Of a stretch of 15,210 nucleotides of DNA, positions 1-9,944 are shown one piece after another (the first letter of the stretch is position 1; each line of letters begins with the position of its first letter). The notes beneath the pieces were generated by a model. The model had not been told where the DNA came from, made no database searches, and worked only from the letters and a program-made list of their open reading frames with translations. The stretch is from Paramarasmius palmivorus (taxonomy: Eukaryota > Basidiomycota > Agaricomycetes > Agaricales > Marasmiaceae), in NCBI GenBank assembly GCA_037176845.1, contig JAYKXP010000388.1, positions 1-15,210 of the forward strand, in the 5' to 3' direction. The position numbers and the translations under genes were made by a program.

Positions 1-138
1 ACCTCAATCCTCCAAGTGCGTGGGGGGCAATACATATTACAATGGCATTGGCTAGGTTTTGTTACAGGATTCATCTTCATATGTGTGTAAATGATACTCC
101 ATTCGTGGCTTGAATGAAAACCGTACCACACAGGCATG

Positions 139-297
139 TCATGCCTCGACTGGTTCAAACTTGAAGTCCATGTTGCCGAGCTGCTTCAAGATTTTAGGAC
201 CAAAACAATGATCGAAGAAAATGTACGTATGCCTGGCGAACTGAACGTTCAACGCAGGCCTCGCGTGGCCTTTGTCGAACTGCTCACTAGGAGGCAT
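139..297 (-). CDS. possible small protein of 52 aa, unknown
   Basis: A minus-strand ORF starts at the ATG at 297-295 (context ACAATGCC, purine at -3) and ends at a TGA at 139. The same frame stays open upstream to another ATG at 420, which would give 93 residues. The product has no domain that I recognise. It is rich in aromatic residues, with HTYIFFDHCFGPK in the middle, and has a basic and acidic tail. No splice partner or homologous copy in the window supports it, so it may be chance. It could also be the last exon of a gene reading leftward, because several GT/AG pairs lie between 300 and 580. The rest of 1-608 shows nothing I can support. Confidence 0.2.
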   Translation of the reverse strand: MPPSEQFDKGHARPALNVQFARHTYIFFDHCFGPKILKQLGNMDFKFEPVEA

Positions 298-608
298 TGT
301 AATTGCGATCACGAAAGCTTGAGGTAGGGTGGACACGAATTGGACAGCGGAGATGGCGAAGGCGTGAGAAGGCGGGCAGCCGAAGTAAATGGCGTGCGGG
401 AAAATACCGGAGCTTCCCACGACTCGTGCTCTACGTACGACCAGACCACAACCGCCAGACGGGACTTCTCACTAACTTCTCAATGCCACTGACTCGATCG
501 ACGATCGTCTCTTGCCCAACTGGCAACATCTTGTGACCTGTCTCCTACGGAGCCGCGGCACCGTGCCTGCCAGTCCTCTTTTTGTTAACTCTCACCAATC
601 AACCAAGG

Positions 609-2438
609 ATGGTCGACCTGAAGGGATTCAACAAAGACACCGGACGATACGATGTACGCCCTCCAGCGAAGAAGCGGCCAAAGAATCCTTTGCGGACAAA
701 CTATGGCACCAAGACTGAGCCAGTGACAGACAGCGATGCCGACGACTCGAAAACACTCACGCCCTCTCAAGCCTCTCGCAAGGCCAACAGGGAAGAGAAG
801 AGATTGTTACACAAGCTTATCTTTTCTGACCAGAGAGATTTGGTTTCCGGATCTCCCAAGGCTATGGTCCAGGCTGCCCACTGGCTGAACGCTTTGCGCA
901 GCAAACACGGCAACAGCGAGCAAAAAAAAGCTTACAAACAATTGAAGGCGGCGATTGTAAGCTTCTTGATCTTTTCTAAAGAAAAAGCTGACGACGTCTG
1001 AACAGGAAGAGTTGCTTACAACTTTGAAGTTCTGTGGAGACATTCCTTTCCAATTAGATGGTCGCCCGAACCTTGGTCTGTGTGAGTGCCATTCTCCAAC
1101 TGATTGCCATGACAGGTACTAAGTCGTGGTGTTACTACAGTGAGTGTTGAAGATCGCTATGCTTTGGACACGTATGGCTTGATTGCAGTGGGCCTTGATC
1201 TGCCAGACCTCGTTGTCATGTCTGCGTATCTGAAGATCGATAATGAAGTTTGGGACAAGAATCCCGAAGGAGAAAGAACACTTGTATGTGTCCATGTCGT
1301 TTCAGTTATTTACCTTACCATTCCCGATAGACACCTGCCGCATACGATTCCGATAAACAACGCTGGCGTCTCATCGTCCTATATCCCAATGAGTACCTCC
1401 CCGCCAATGCTCCACATATGATCTTGGATCCAAACAAACGTACCTATCGTAAAACAAATCAAGATTCCCCACCAGACCCCGACCGATCCGACTGGATATC
1501 CTGTACGGTCGATAGTGCTCTTCTGCTACAGAGAAGCGACACAGAGGTTGCGCTCAGGCTTGCGGTGGAGGGCAATAGAGAAAAGAATGATTTCCCCTCC
1601 ACATTTGCTATTATTTGCAACTTCGCGTCCAAGGTTCAGGCTGTCGAGGATACGACGTATCTCACTGCCCCGCAAGCAGCAATCCTCTCGACGTATAAGG
1701 AATGGTTGAAGAAATTGGTCGACCTCATCTATTACACACCGCCTAGTCGTACCCGCACAATCTACGCCAAAGTGGACGCAGCCGTTCAAGCCGTCGAAGA
1801 CGCCGCGCCCCAGGTCAAGCGTTCCCGACCCAGTCCCGAAAGCGGTGACCGTACACCCACCAACGAGCCGTTTATCACCGGTGCTCAGTCGTCTCCAGTT
1901 GACCAAGCCACCAATCTCAACAAAGAATCTGGTGACGAGGATATGGAAAAGGATGTCACCTTTTCCCCTGAAAAACAGCGTGCCTCGGATGCTAGCCAGG
2001 AAACCTTCAGCAAATCCCAACCTGAACCCAATTCCCCACCGGGCCAATCCGCTTCTACCAGTGTCATTGACTGGCGCAATGGCATAAGTAGCACAAAGCC
2101 TGAAGACATCGAACTCCCCGTTCAAGAACCTGACACTCATGTCGATGATCTAGGATATACTTTGGCTGAGCGGGCTGCTATAGGAAAACAAATTGTCAAT
2201 GCAACGAATCCCACAGAACGTGCTCAGGCATGGCAAAGGATGTTCTTTGGTCCCCTTGGTGAGTGCTGACAATTATTCCTTGCGTATGTGTTTTATCTAA
2301 CGTTGAGTTGTAGGGCACCCCAACTACCAGAGGCCACCGAGGTATGATGATTGCGAGCAGTGGGAGTATGATTCTGATGAGAGCGACGACTCGGATGAGA
2401 GTTGTGACGATGTCATGTCTCAGTCTGCATCTAATTGA
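609..2438 (+). CDS. five-exon gene, 539-aa protein of unknown function with acidic tail
   Basis: Exons are 609-956, 1006-1081, 1141-1283, 1331-2258 and 2314-2438; they sum to 1620 nt, or 539 codons plus TGA. Introns are 49, 59, 47 and 55 nt, all GT-AG (GTAAGC, GTGAGT, GTATGT and GTGAGT donors), and the frame closes across all four. The ATG at 609 is chosen because no earlier in-frame ATG exists. Residues 1-60 are basic and lysine/proline rich. Residues about 75-330 look folded and mostly helical, including a Trp-containing stretch (KQRWRLIVLYPNEYL). From about residue 330 the protein is disordered and Ser/Pro/Glu rich. The last exon encodes a strongly acidic tail (YDSDESDDSDESCDD). I recognise no family. 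Mixed basic head and acidic tail would fit a nuclear or chromatin-associated protein, but that is inference only. The stop lies only 65 bp before the next gene on the same strand. Confidence 0.75.
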
Positions 2439-2503
2439 TATATGCGGTGGTTCATTGCGCGAATTGTACTATCAGGCTAATGTGTCATACTGTCTGCTCT
2501 TGA

Positions 2504-4144
2504 ATGAAAGCTGCCTGCTCGCGGCCCACGTTTTCAAACACATGCCTTTCATTCAAAAACTACAAGCGCGATTACGAGGTGAGTAGCATGTACATCAACC
2601 TTCCACCAACCGCTGACCGAATTCCTTGCCCTAGAATGAACCCGACCCAAAAACGTTCAGGATCGAAACTGTGGAGCAACTACGCACATTGATTATTGCC
2701 ACGAACGGTGGCTTCGATACACTCCTATCTCTGGATGTTGAATGTATACCCATGGTTGTCCAGCTCCTCGATATGGTGTGGAACTCCCTTTCCAATCCGA
2801 ATCACAACTCAAGACATTGACACGCGATACTGTATCGACAGGAAGGTCGCAGGGAAACCTCGACACTGCCGTACGGTTTGGACGATCCTCATCTAGATTA
2901 TCCCAAACGCTGCATGAAAGCACTCCGTGCGGTCGTCAAGAAATATCAAATCCTGCCAGCCTCGCTCATGCGGACTGCTACGCGGGAAGGAGACCATCCT
3001 CTAGGTGGTGGTGGATTTGCGGTTAGTGACTGCTTTATATTTGAGCCCCGCAGTATACTAATACTTAATTATTATTGTGCAGGATATTTGGAAAGGTCAC
3101 TGCGACGATCGAGTAGTTTGTTTAAAAGTCCTAAGGTTTCATGTTCAGACGAGTGAACGAAGGAGAGAAAGAGCTATCGCAGTAAGTTCTAGTCGTACCA
3201 TCCCAAGCTTAGTTTCTTCTATAGAAAACGCTTTTTGACTCTGATGACTTTGGAATGGTGTAGGCTTTCTGTCAGGAGGCAATGGTATGGCAGCATCTCG
3301 ACCATCCGAATGTGCTCCCTTGCTTGGGTTTCAATCCAGAGCTGTTTCGCCCCGCTTGTTGTCTCATCTCTCCGTGGATGGAAAGTGGAGATATAATCTC
3401 GTCCTTGGAAAGATACCCGGGTCTCGGTTTGAACGAGAGATTTGTATGTCGCTCGTTTTTTTCGACTCGTCTCATGCACTTACTCAGATGATGAACACGG
3501 TAGATTGGACAAATAGCTAAGGGTTTAGGGTATCTTCATTCCCTACAACCGGTAGTAATACATGGGGATATTAAAGGCGTACGTGAAAGTGATGGAGCCG
3601 GCTGTGCATTGAACGCTGATCCAAGCTTATCATCTAGGCGAATATCCTTGTTGATGATTCCGGCAGCTGTCGCCTCGCGGATTTTGGCCTCGCAGCGGTA
3701 TCAGAGACGGAAGTCATCAGGAATGTGACGAGCAGCGCAGTCAGAGGCTCTGTGCGGTGGATGGGTCCAGAACTATTTGACATGCCTAATGCACCTGCAA
3801 GCGGGAATGACAAGCGCCCTAGGGATGTTTATGCCTTTGGGTGTACAGTGTACGAAGTGCGTGCTCGTTCGGTGTATTGTCACCATGCAGCCTCTAACTT
3901 TTGGATATAACACGTGCAGATCATGACTGGGCATCCACCATTTCCAGATTACAATGACTTTAGAGTCATGCTCGAAGTTTTAAATGGCACTCGACCATCC
4001 AGACCTTCTCACCCCGAGTGCTTCGACTTTATTTGGGATTTGACTGAACGATGTTGGGCATCTAATCCGTTACATCGTCCCCGTGCCATAGACATACTAA
4101 CGGAGTTGCATACGGGCAGGGAGCGGGAGCGGATTCGGATTTAG
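2504..4144 (+). CDS. TKL-like serine/threonine protein kinase, copy A (397 aa)
   Basis: Eight exons: 2504-2578, 2635-2775, 2842-3021, 3083-3181, 3264-3443, 3504-3578, 3638-3856 and 3920-4144 (1194 nt). Every exon is a multiple of three, so all seven introns are phase 0. Visible kinase motifs are a Gly-rich loop split by an intron (GGGGFA, then DIWKG), the VAIK-type lysine in VCLKV (about K147), the helix-C glutamate in FCQEAM (about E170), a catalytic loop HGDIKGANIL (about D247) and DFG (about D265). Next come WMGPE where APE is usual, DVYAFGCTVYE, and a final Arg-containing motif HRPRA. The HGD rather than HRD loop and DIKG are typical of the large TKL-like kinase sets of agaricomycetes. 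Before the kinase there is a short helical N-terminal region (residues about 30-125) shared with copies B and C. The ATG at 2504 is the only in-frame start for the GTGAGT donor at 2579. Donors GTGTGG (2776) and GTTAGT (3022) are weak. All catalytic residues are present, so I expect an active soluble kinase; the substrate is unknown. Confidence 0.85.
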
Positions 4145-4308
4145 GAAGAGGTGCTTGGGGGGACGCGTTTGCGTCACCGACTGTCAGCCCTGCGCACGGC
4201 AGAATCTCTACGGCACATTTAGTAGCTTAAGTTATTACTTGATGACTATGAACATTGATCCATTTTGTGGGCTTGCATTGAATCAGCTGCGTAGGTCAAA
4301 AGTAAACA

Positions 4309-5996
4309 TCATAAAGATGGTACCCTAGAAGACAACTGTTGTTTCAATATCCCTTCAACATCCCCCGCGCTCGGCCTTTCTTCAGATTCAGCCCCCCAAC
4401 AACGCACAACTAACTCCCACACCTCATCCGGACACCAACCTCCCGATGGTCTCTGCGGTCTAGTCCCCTTCAATACCTCCAACATAACCTGACAATCATT
4501 ATAGCTCGCGAACGGCGGACGTCCAGTCATAATCTATAAGCCAAACTTCATCAGTACCGGGTTCCACATCAACGAAAGTAATAATAGCAAGTCGTACCTC
4601 AAACACTGTACACGCCCAAGCATAAACGTCCCCAGGTCGTTTATCATCATTACTCCTCGGCGCTGAGGTATCCATAACTTGAACCCGAAACAACTCTGGC
4701 GCCATCCAATGTGCAGAGCCCTGAATTGTCCCACTCGTTCCGTTCTTGACGATTTGTGTCTCCAAGACGGCTGCTAGGCCGAAATCTGCGAGACGACAGT
4801 TGTGGTTTTCGTCAACGAGGATGTTTGCCTGGATCAGAGTCAGTCTCAAGAGCAATTCGATGTGATGTACGACGCACGCCTTTGATATCTCCATGTATGA
4901 CGACTGGATCGAGTGAGTGGAGGTAAGCCAATCCAGAGGCTATTTCGTATATCTGCCGGGGTTTGAGCTGCTGCACGGATGTCAAATACTCCTAGAAACG
5001 TACCGATGCAAGCCTATCGTGCCCCGGATTCCACTCCAAAAACGATATAATATGACCATTCGGCATCCAGGGTGCGATAAGACAACATGCAGGATAGAAC
5101 ACTTCCGCGTTTACACCTAGACATGGTAGCACGTTCCGGTGGTTCAATTGTGTCCAGAGCATGGCTTCTTTGCAGAACGCCTAACCGCACAAATGAACGT
5201 CAGCGCGTCAACTGAGAGAAGGAGTAACAGGACTCACTGCATTAGCTTTATCCCATTGGATAGCCTGAACACGATATCTCGGGACTTTTAAACAAACTTC
5301 TTGATTCTCGTAGTATCCTTTCCATACATCCTAAACGAATTTTAGTCAAAGGCTTTCGTCCGAGAACAAAAAATCATGCTACTTACTGCGGAACCACCGC
5401 CTCCAACGGGATGCTCACTTTCTTTCGTGACATGTTTCCAAAGTGAAGCTGGCAACGTCTGATACAGCTTCACGACCGCACGAAGTCCCTTCATGCAACG
5501 TTTTCTGTACTCACTACTCCCGGGTAGAGTCGTTGAGGCTACGAGGCCTTCCTGGAAGCACAAAGTACGTCAGCGTGAAAGATTGGTGGCAAGGTGTAGA
5601 ACATACCGTGTATAACAGCTGCACAACAGTCGGTACATCTCCTACATCCAACGATAAGAGTGTCTCGAAGAAAGCTTCGTTCGGTAATGCCAGTAACGCG
5701 CGTAAATCTTCCTCTGTTTTAATTCTCCTCTTCCCATCGGTTACTTCGGCTTCAACCTCCGTGTTTGGTGTCACTGGTTTGCTACCGAAGGGAGACAAGG
5801 AGATAGCGCTCAAAGGCGACGGTGTTCGTATCGGTATGAGCAAAGGTGGGGGTGAAATTGGGGAGGTGTGTATCTTGGGACGTCGTGGACGTGGTCCAAG
5901 AGGAGTTTGGCGTTCCCGACTTGGAGAAGGCGAAGCGAAACCTGGAGGAGGTTCTGTTTGGATGCGAATGCTGAGACTTGGGGTGTTCGTTGACAT
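4309..5996 (-). CDS. TKL-like serine/threonine protein kinase, copy B (451 aa)
   Basis: Seven exons in minus-strand order: 5996-5607, 5551-5387, 5330-5238, 5180-5004, 4952-4878, 4828-4598 and 4533-4309 (1356 nt). All exons are multiples of three and all introns (49-64 nt) are GT-AG, phase 0. Motifs in order are GGGGSA then DVWKG, VCLKV (about K200), FCKEAM (about E221), HGDIKGANIL (about D297), DFG (about D315), WMAPE, DVYAWACTVFE and ERPSA. The kinase lobes therefore look complete and catalytically competent. Unlike copy A, the first exon adds about 90 residues of proline/serine-rich disordered sequence with a basic patch (GPRPRRPK), a possible docking or regulatory segment. Then comes the shared N-terminal region (LRALLALP ... 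PTVVQLLYT, and RCMKGLRAVVKLY). The gene converges on copy A with 164 bp between stop codons, which indicates an inverted duplication. The ATG at 5996 is the first in the open frame. Substrate and pathway are not visible. Confidence 0.88.
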
Positions 5997-6732
5997 TCCT
6001 TCCTATTCTTCGTGCTCGTAGGTGAGTATTGTAGGTAGTTGGTATGCGTCGGGTGTGTGAGTATAAAGTCTTTTCGGTTGAGCTGTAAAGGCGATGTCGG
6101 TACGATAGCCAGTCTCCACGGGCACAGCGGCATTCACTCCACCAACCACTGCCACGACAACACCATGATATAGGGCCTGAATCCGAGATCTTGTGATGAG
6201 AGCGCAGATCTATGAGAATAGGAACAGCTAGGTGTGATCTCAGCCTGGAGACTGGCAGGATGCCATTGAGACGCGATGGAGGTCGGTAGCAATGGAATTC
6301 ATGATTCGGTGAAGTATTGGTTGTGAATTCGAGGTACAGGAGTTCTTAAAAAGTTGACGCTGGAGTCTGAGGTTGAGGGAAGAGGAAGAAACAAGAAACG
6401 GTAAGGCGGGAAAGGGGAATTGCTTGTGGGAATGAGGAGGTATTCGGCCGAAGAAATGGGCCAGACACAGACGCCGATGAAGCAGAGAACAGACTTGTTA
6501 GCGAAGACGTGTTTGCATAGATATCCTAGTATACATACAATGAGTGTTCATGCACATGGTTAGATATTTGTGATACAAGGGAGTGAAACCGATACAGTAA
6601 AAGTGAGAGTAACAGAAAAGAAAAAAAGAAACGAGAACGAGAACGAGAACGATACATATGTAGATAGATAAACGCATAGAATAAATCATAGTAATGTCCA
6701 GGACATAGCTCTATTGTGCTCCGATTCCGGCT
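5997..6732. other. intergenic region between two minus-strand genes
   Basis: About 735 bp separate the start of kinase B (5996) from the stop of the next minus-strand gene (6733). It should hold the kinase B promoter and 5' UTR (right after 5997) and the 3' UTR of the neighbouring gene (left of 6733). An A-rich block with AAATCATA-like and ATAAAC-type motifs near 6660-6690 could belong to the neighbour's polyadenylation region. I see no coding exon with convincing composition. The hydrophobic minus-strand ORF at 6498-6689 is produced by the purine-rich microsatellite tract. Confidence 0.5.
6630..6653. repeat. short hexanucleotide microsatellite (GAACGA)n
   Basis: The tract consists of about four tandem copies of the period-six unit GAACGA, preceded by a run of A with interspersed G. 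It lies in the presumed 3' flank of the minus-strand gene ending at 6733. It is too short to say anything functional. Confidence 0.7.
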
Positions 6733-7811
6733 CTAATCACACTCCATCGCCTCCCCTTCCTCTTCTCTCTGCGCCTCCTTAGCCAACCACGCCCTAATCC
6801 GCCTATCACTCTCCTCCTTCCCTTTCATCAACGCATCATACTGCTCCTCAAATATCCTATTATACTCCAACTGCCTCCTCGACTCCCTTTCATACATTTG
6901 CTCGGGTGTGATCTCCTCCACAGCACGATCCACAACAAGCCGTTGGCTACAGCTCCCCGGATCGCGTGTCCATCGACCTGGAATGGACGAGGTAATGTCA
7001 TTTGGGGAGAGGTAGGTATGTGGTTGCGGCTGTGGTTGCGGCTCAGCATGACTAGAGCGCCTTGGAGTTTGAATGAAAAACCCAGGAAGCGGAAGGCGGC
7101 GTGTAGGCGTCGTCAAACCTCGAGCCCAGGCGTAGGCGTAGGCGTAGGCGTAGAACTAGCCCCCAAACCTGAACCGGAACCAGAATTCAAAGGCGACCCA
7201 TCCTCAGCGACAATCAACGGCCCACCATACTCGTGCCCACGTAGTGGCGTCTCGCCCCTTACCAACATGCGGTAGCTGGGTACGATAGGTGTAGGTGTCA
7301 TCTCTACATCTGAGAGTGAAGGAGGAAAGTCGTTTCGGGGGTGTAAACGAGGAGCAGGTCGGACAGGGATGGATTTCCTGGGTGCGTTGGGTGTGGAAGG
7401 CCAGCTTCGGTCGTGAGCTCGGTCGTTGGTGGTAATGATCGGAACAGGGGTGACAAAGCGAGCTCCTGGTGTGGGGGTGGGGGTGGCATCGTGTTCTGGG
7501 TCGGGGTCGGGAGTGGCAGCGTGAGGTGTGATGGGAGAAGCTGGAGCAGGTACCGGCGAAGGTTCTGGGACAGGCGTTGGACGATACTTGGACGTCTTTG
7601 TCCTTAGCTTTGCCTTCGTCTTCGCCTTTGTCTTTGGTGTCTTCGCTTTCGTTCTGGCCTTTTTCAGATGAGGTGTCTTCACTTTGCCCAAAGCACGAAT
7701 ACGTGAACTCCGACGTGTCGCAGACAAGGCTTTAGGTGTCGGCTTGGGAGTGGGTATCACAACCTCGACCGTAGCGTGACGTTTGGCGGCTTGACTGCGA
7801 GTAGTGACCAT
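6733..7811 (-). CDS. basic, proline-rich disordered protein, probably nuclear; exon junction unresolved
   Basis: The start is the ATG at 7811-7809 and the first open frame runs to a TGA at 7115-7113. A second frame, open from about 7155 down to a TAG at 6735-6733, encodes a charged helical tail (ITPEQMYERESRRQLEY) and has no good start of its own, so it is probably the 3' exon. A canonical phase-0 intron 7262-7156 (GTAAGG...CTAG, 107 nt) would join them into 323 residues, but it converts a natural-looking TPTPTPTP stretch into FYAYAYAYA. A phase-2 intron 7230-7052 (GTATGG...CTAG, 179 nt) is an alternative, and a genuine frameshift is a third option. The N-terminus starts VTTRSQAAKRH and continues with Lys/Ala/Thr repeats (KARTKAKTPKTKAKTKAK), then long Pro/Thr/Ala-rich sequence. 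Residues 1-75 resemble nuclear-targeting, DNA-binding-like basic tails by composition only. No family recognised. Confidence 0.6.
7129..7152. repeat. four tandem copies of GGCGTA (ACGCCT-type on the coding strand)
   Basis: Four perfect copies of the hexamer lie inside the minus-strand gene, right where its two open frames overlap. In the first frame they read as Thr-Pro repeats; in the second as Tyr-Ala repeats. Copy-number change would keep frame, so the hexamer itself does not explain the frame switch. Confidence 0.85.
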
Positions 7812-8978
7812 GATATTGGTTGTGGCAGAGATGGTGAAAGGGAAGTAGAATGTGGATGATGAATGGTGGAAGCACCGATGACTTCTTGCCCTTTAAAGGC
7901 CACTGCGCCCTTTATCGAGCCACTGGACAAAGACCACATTGGGAAAACGTGTTTCTGTGGGTTTGTGCCACGAGTCATACAATCTTCCCTTCTTTGTCAA
8001 GTGTCAAAGAGGTCGATGGTCAAAGGGGTTGGTGATGCGGTCAAAGAAGCTTGGAAATGGTCCAAGCGCGTTGCTTGGAAGCAGGTCGCTTGGATAGCTG
8101 TGCAGGAGAGGGAATAGACTGTTAGTTGCTCTGATAAGATGCGAAATCGAGAGGAAATACCTGTATCCACGTATCCTGCAAGGTAGTCATTGTGAGAGAT
8201 TCGGAAATCCCAATTGGTCATCACTTGGTCATCACCTTTTCATGAGTATCACTCAATTCGCTACCAACATCATGCAACGAAAGGTCTCGACAAGGATGCT
8301 ATTTCAAGTACCTCTTCCCGCTGTGCGCATATTGAACCATTCAGCCAACCAATAACGTTGTAGGAGTCTATACGAAAGGGTTTCCGTGACCGCATTACTG
8401 TCACGATCTATTCAGGGAAGGATGGAACACAGCCGGTATGGTAATTCGAGGTCAGTCTTCGATATTTTGGAGCAAAGGGTTTGCTCAGAACTCACCCATT
8501 GAATAATCGCACAGGTCTACAACGTGGCAGTAATAATACCTCCATGGTTCAAGATTCATAATTTGTTAGCCAAAATGTCTACTAGTAAGTCTCCTCATAC
8601 AATTGCGAGACCAGGATAACATACCTTTATGGATGAAGAGCAGTTTGCTACATCTGATTACGGCCGTGTTCTCATTTCTCGCTATCGTATGGTCTTGTTG
8701 CGATATTTCGTAGGCGGCCAGCGTTCCGCCGCAACGTCGATCGCGACACAGTTGCGAATCCCAAGAGTGGGAGATGACTGAACAAAACGAAACTCAAGGG
8801 CAAGGTGAAGTTCAATTATAGTATGTCCCGGATCACCCGGCATTGGTCATTGACTATTCACTCTTCAGCGAGGTTTACCGCTCAATAAAATAGTAACTGA
8901 GTGGGAAAACCTGTGACAGCGCGACTGATAGCGTCATGCTCCAATATTCTGGAATCACATAGCCATATCGTGGCCTTC
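7812..8978. other. intergenic region, divergent promoters, one Trp-rich mini-ORF
   Basis: This 1.17-kb stretch lies between the minus-strand gene starting at 7811 and the HeH-encoding segment starting at 8979, so both promoters should be here. I found no exon chain, tRNA or rRNA-like structure. The only ORF of note is 8016-8117 (see separate entry). The remainder, about 8120-8970, shows stops in all frames at short intervals and no repeats longer than a few bases. Confidence 0.5.
8016..8117 (+). CDS. possible 33-aa tryptophan-rich amphipathic mini-ORF
   Basis: An ATG at 8016 opens a 34-codon frame ending in TAG at 8115-8117. The peptide contains four Trp and seven Lys/Arg in a helix-compatible pattern (EAWKWSKRVAWKQVAWIAV). 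The DNA shows an internal imperfect repeat of GCTTGGAA-like units, which generates the Trp spacing, so this may be repeat-driven chance. The same frame is open upstream to 7863. There is no neighbour evidence for expression. Confidence 0.15.
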   Translation: MVKGVGDAVKEAWKWSKRVAWKQVAWIAVQERE

Positions 8979-9944
8979 ATGTCTCGATCCTCGACTGCCC
9001 AGGTCATTCCCTTGAACGAGTATCTGGAACCAGATTTCGACCCAGATACTTTATCAGTTTCGCAACTGCTTGTAATATTAGGATTCCACAACATCGCATA
9101 CCCAACGCCGTACTCCAAACCGAAGCTCGTTCGGCATTTTTAACGAACAAGTCAAACAGAGAGCCCCGAGGCTCAAGAAGGAGAGGTCGCGGAGAGAGAA
9201 TAGCACTACGAGGCACGACGGGAGGAGAAAGGCACGTTTCTTGTTCTAGCCTGGATCCTGATCCTTCTGCTAATTTTCTATCTTCACGCACCAGACGCCA
9301 GCACGATCGTTGTCAAGACGTTTATCCCACTCGCCTGAAGCTCGTCCAGAATCTGTGCGGCACATCACAATCTATTGCATGTTGCACTTATTTAAATGTT
9401 CAACAGCTCAAACGAAGACGCTATTCGGCAGCGCCACGCCTTGGCAGACCGTCCGAGCAAGCACCTAACATTGCTACCCCGGTCATTGAAGAGGAGGATG
9501 AGTCAGAAGATAAAGGTTTTTCGTTTAGAAAATTGCGCAGAACCAAGACACGGGTGCGTAAACCGCATGGAAACGACATAACTGAACTGAACGTGCTCAT
9601 TACAGGCGCATTTCTCGGCCAGTGGCAATCGCCGGGCTTCGCAATCTGTGAGAGCGCTTCTTTCAAGTGAACGCAGATGACGTGAATAGTATGCGTAGGG
9701 AGATAGCGGCAGGAATGATTACAACGTAGTATCCTCCTCTCGGGCGGGATACTCCCCAGCTGACTCTTCGTCTGGCAAAGCCAGGCTGCGAAAGAGCGGT
9801 ACGGCCTCACGAAAATTCCAAAGATCTGTGACCGTTCCACCGGAATCGTCTCTAAAGAAGGTACATCGATCACCTTCACCGCCCTTCAATCTCGACTTTG
9901 TGGCAGTTCCAAGATTCGCATCTCCCGCTGCATCTGACGACTCG
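8979..9944 (+). pseudogene. degraded N-terminal part of a Src1/Heh1/MAN1-type inner-nuclear-membrane protein
   Basis: Translation from the ATG at 8979 gives NEYLEPDFDPDTLSVSQLL followed by HNIAYPTPYSKPKLV and, one frame over, NEQVKQRAPRLKKERS. This matches the helix-extension-helix (HeH/LEM-like) DNA-binding domain at the N-terminus of fungal Src1/Heh1 proteins (yeast Src1 has EYLEDGFDP...). These proteins are inner-nuclear-membrane proteins that tether chromatin. One extra T in the T5 run at 9137-9141 creates TAA at 9141-9143. Downstream, a Ser/Arg-rich linker can be traced through exons ending at 9354 (LSRRLSHSPEARPES), then 9407-9553 (LKRRRYSAAP ... EEEDESEDKG), 9606-9647 and from 9699 (GDSGRNDYN ...). 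Introns 9355-9406, 9554-9605 and 9648-9698 are GT-AG and phase 0. The stretch 9195-9290 could not be modelled. The membrane segments and MAN1/Src1 C-terminal domain of a full gene are absent; the frame instead continues into kinase copy C. The part up to 9944 is called a truncated, broken duplicate. Confidence 0.65.

Noticed and set aside
1526..2140. Long minus-strand ORF of 204 codons
   Set aside because: It is antisense to exon 4 of the gene at 609-2438, whose frame is supported by splice phase at both ends; codon pattern fits the plus strand.
6498..6689. Minus-strand hydrophobic ORF (VLVLVLVSFFLF)
   Set aside because: It arises from the purine-rich microsatellite (GAACGA)n and A/G tract read on the opposite strand.
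8700..8790. tRNA-like GCGAATCCC motif with nearby complementary bases
   Set aside because: No GTTCRANNC T-loop, no A-box and no acceptor stem could be folded.
9217..9336. Hydrophobic reading (FLVLAWILILLLIFYL) suggesting a transmembrane segment of the Src1-like gene
   Set aside because: It is in a frame different from the HeH and linker segments, has no family similarity to Src1 membrane helices, and comes too early in the protein; T-rich sequence explains it.
9421..9879. Minus-strand ORF of 152 codons
   Set aside because: It is a shadow of the Ser/Arg-rich exons on the plus strand that link the HeH segment to kinase copy C through phase-0 introns.
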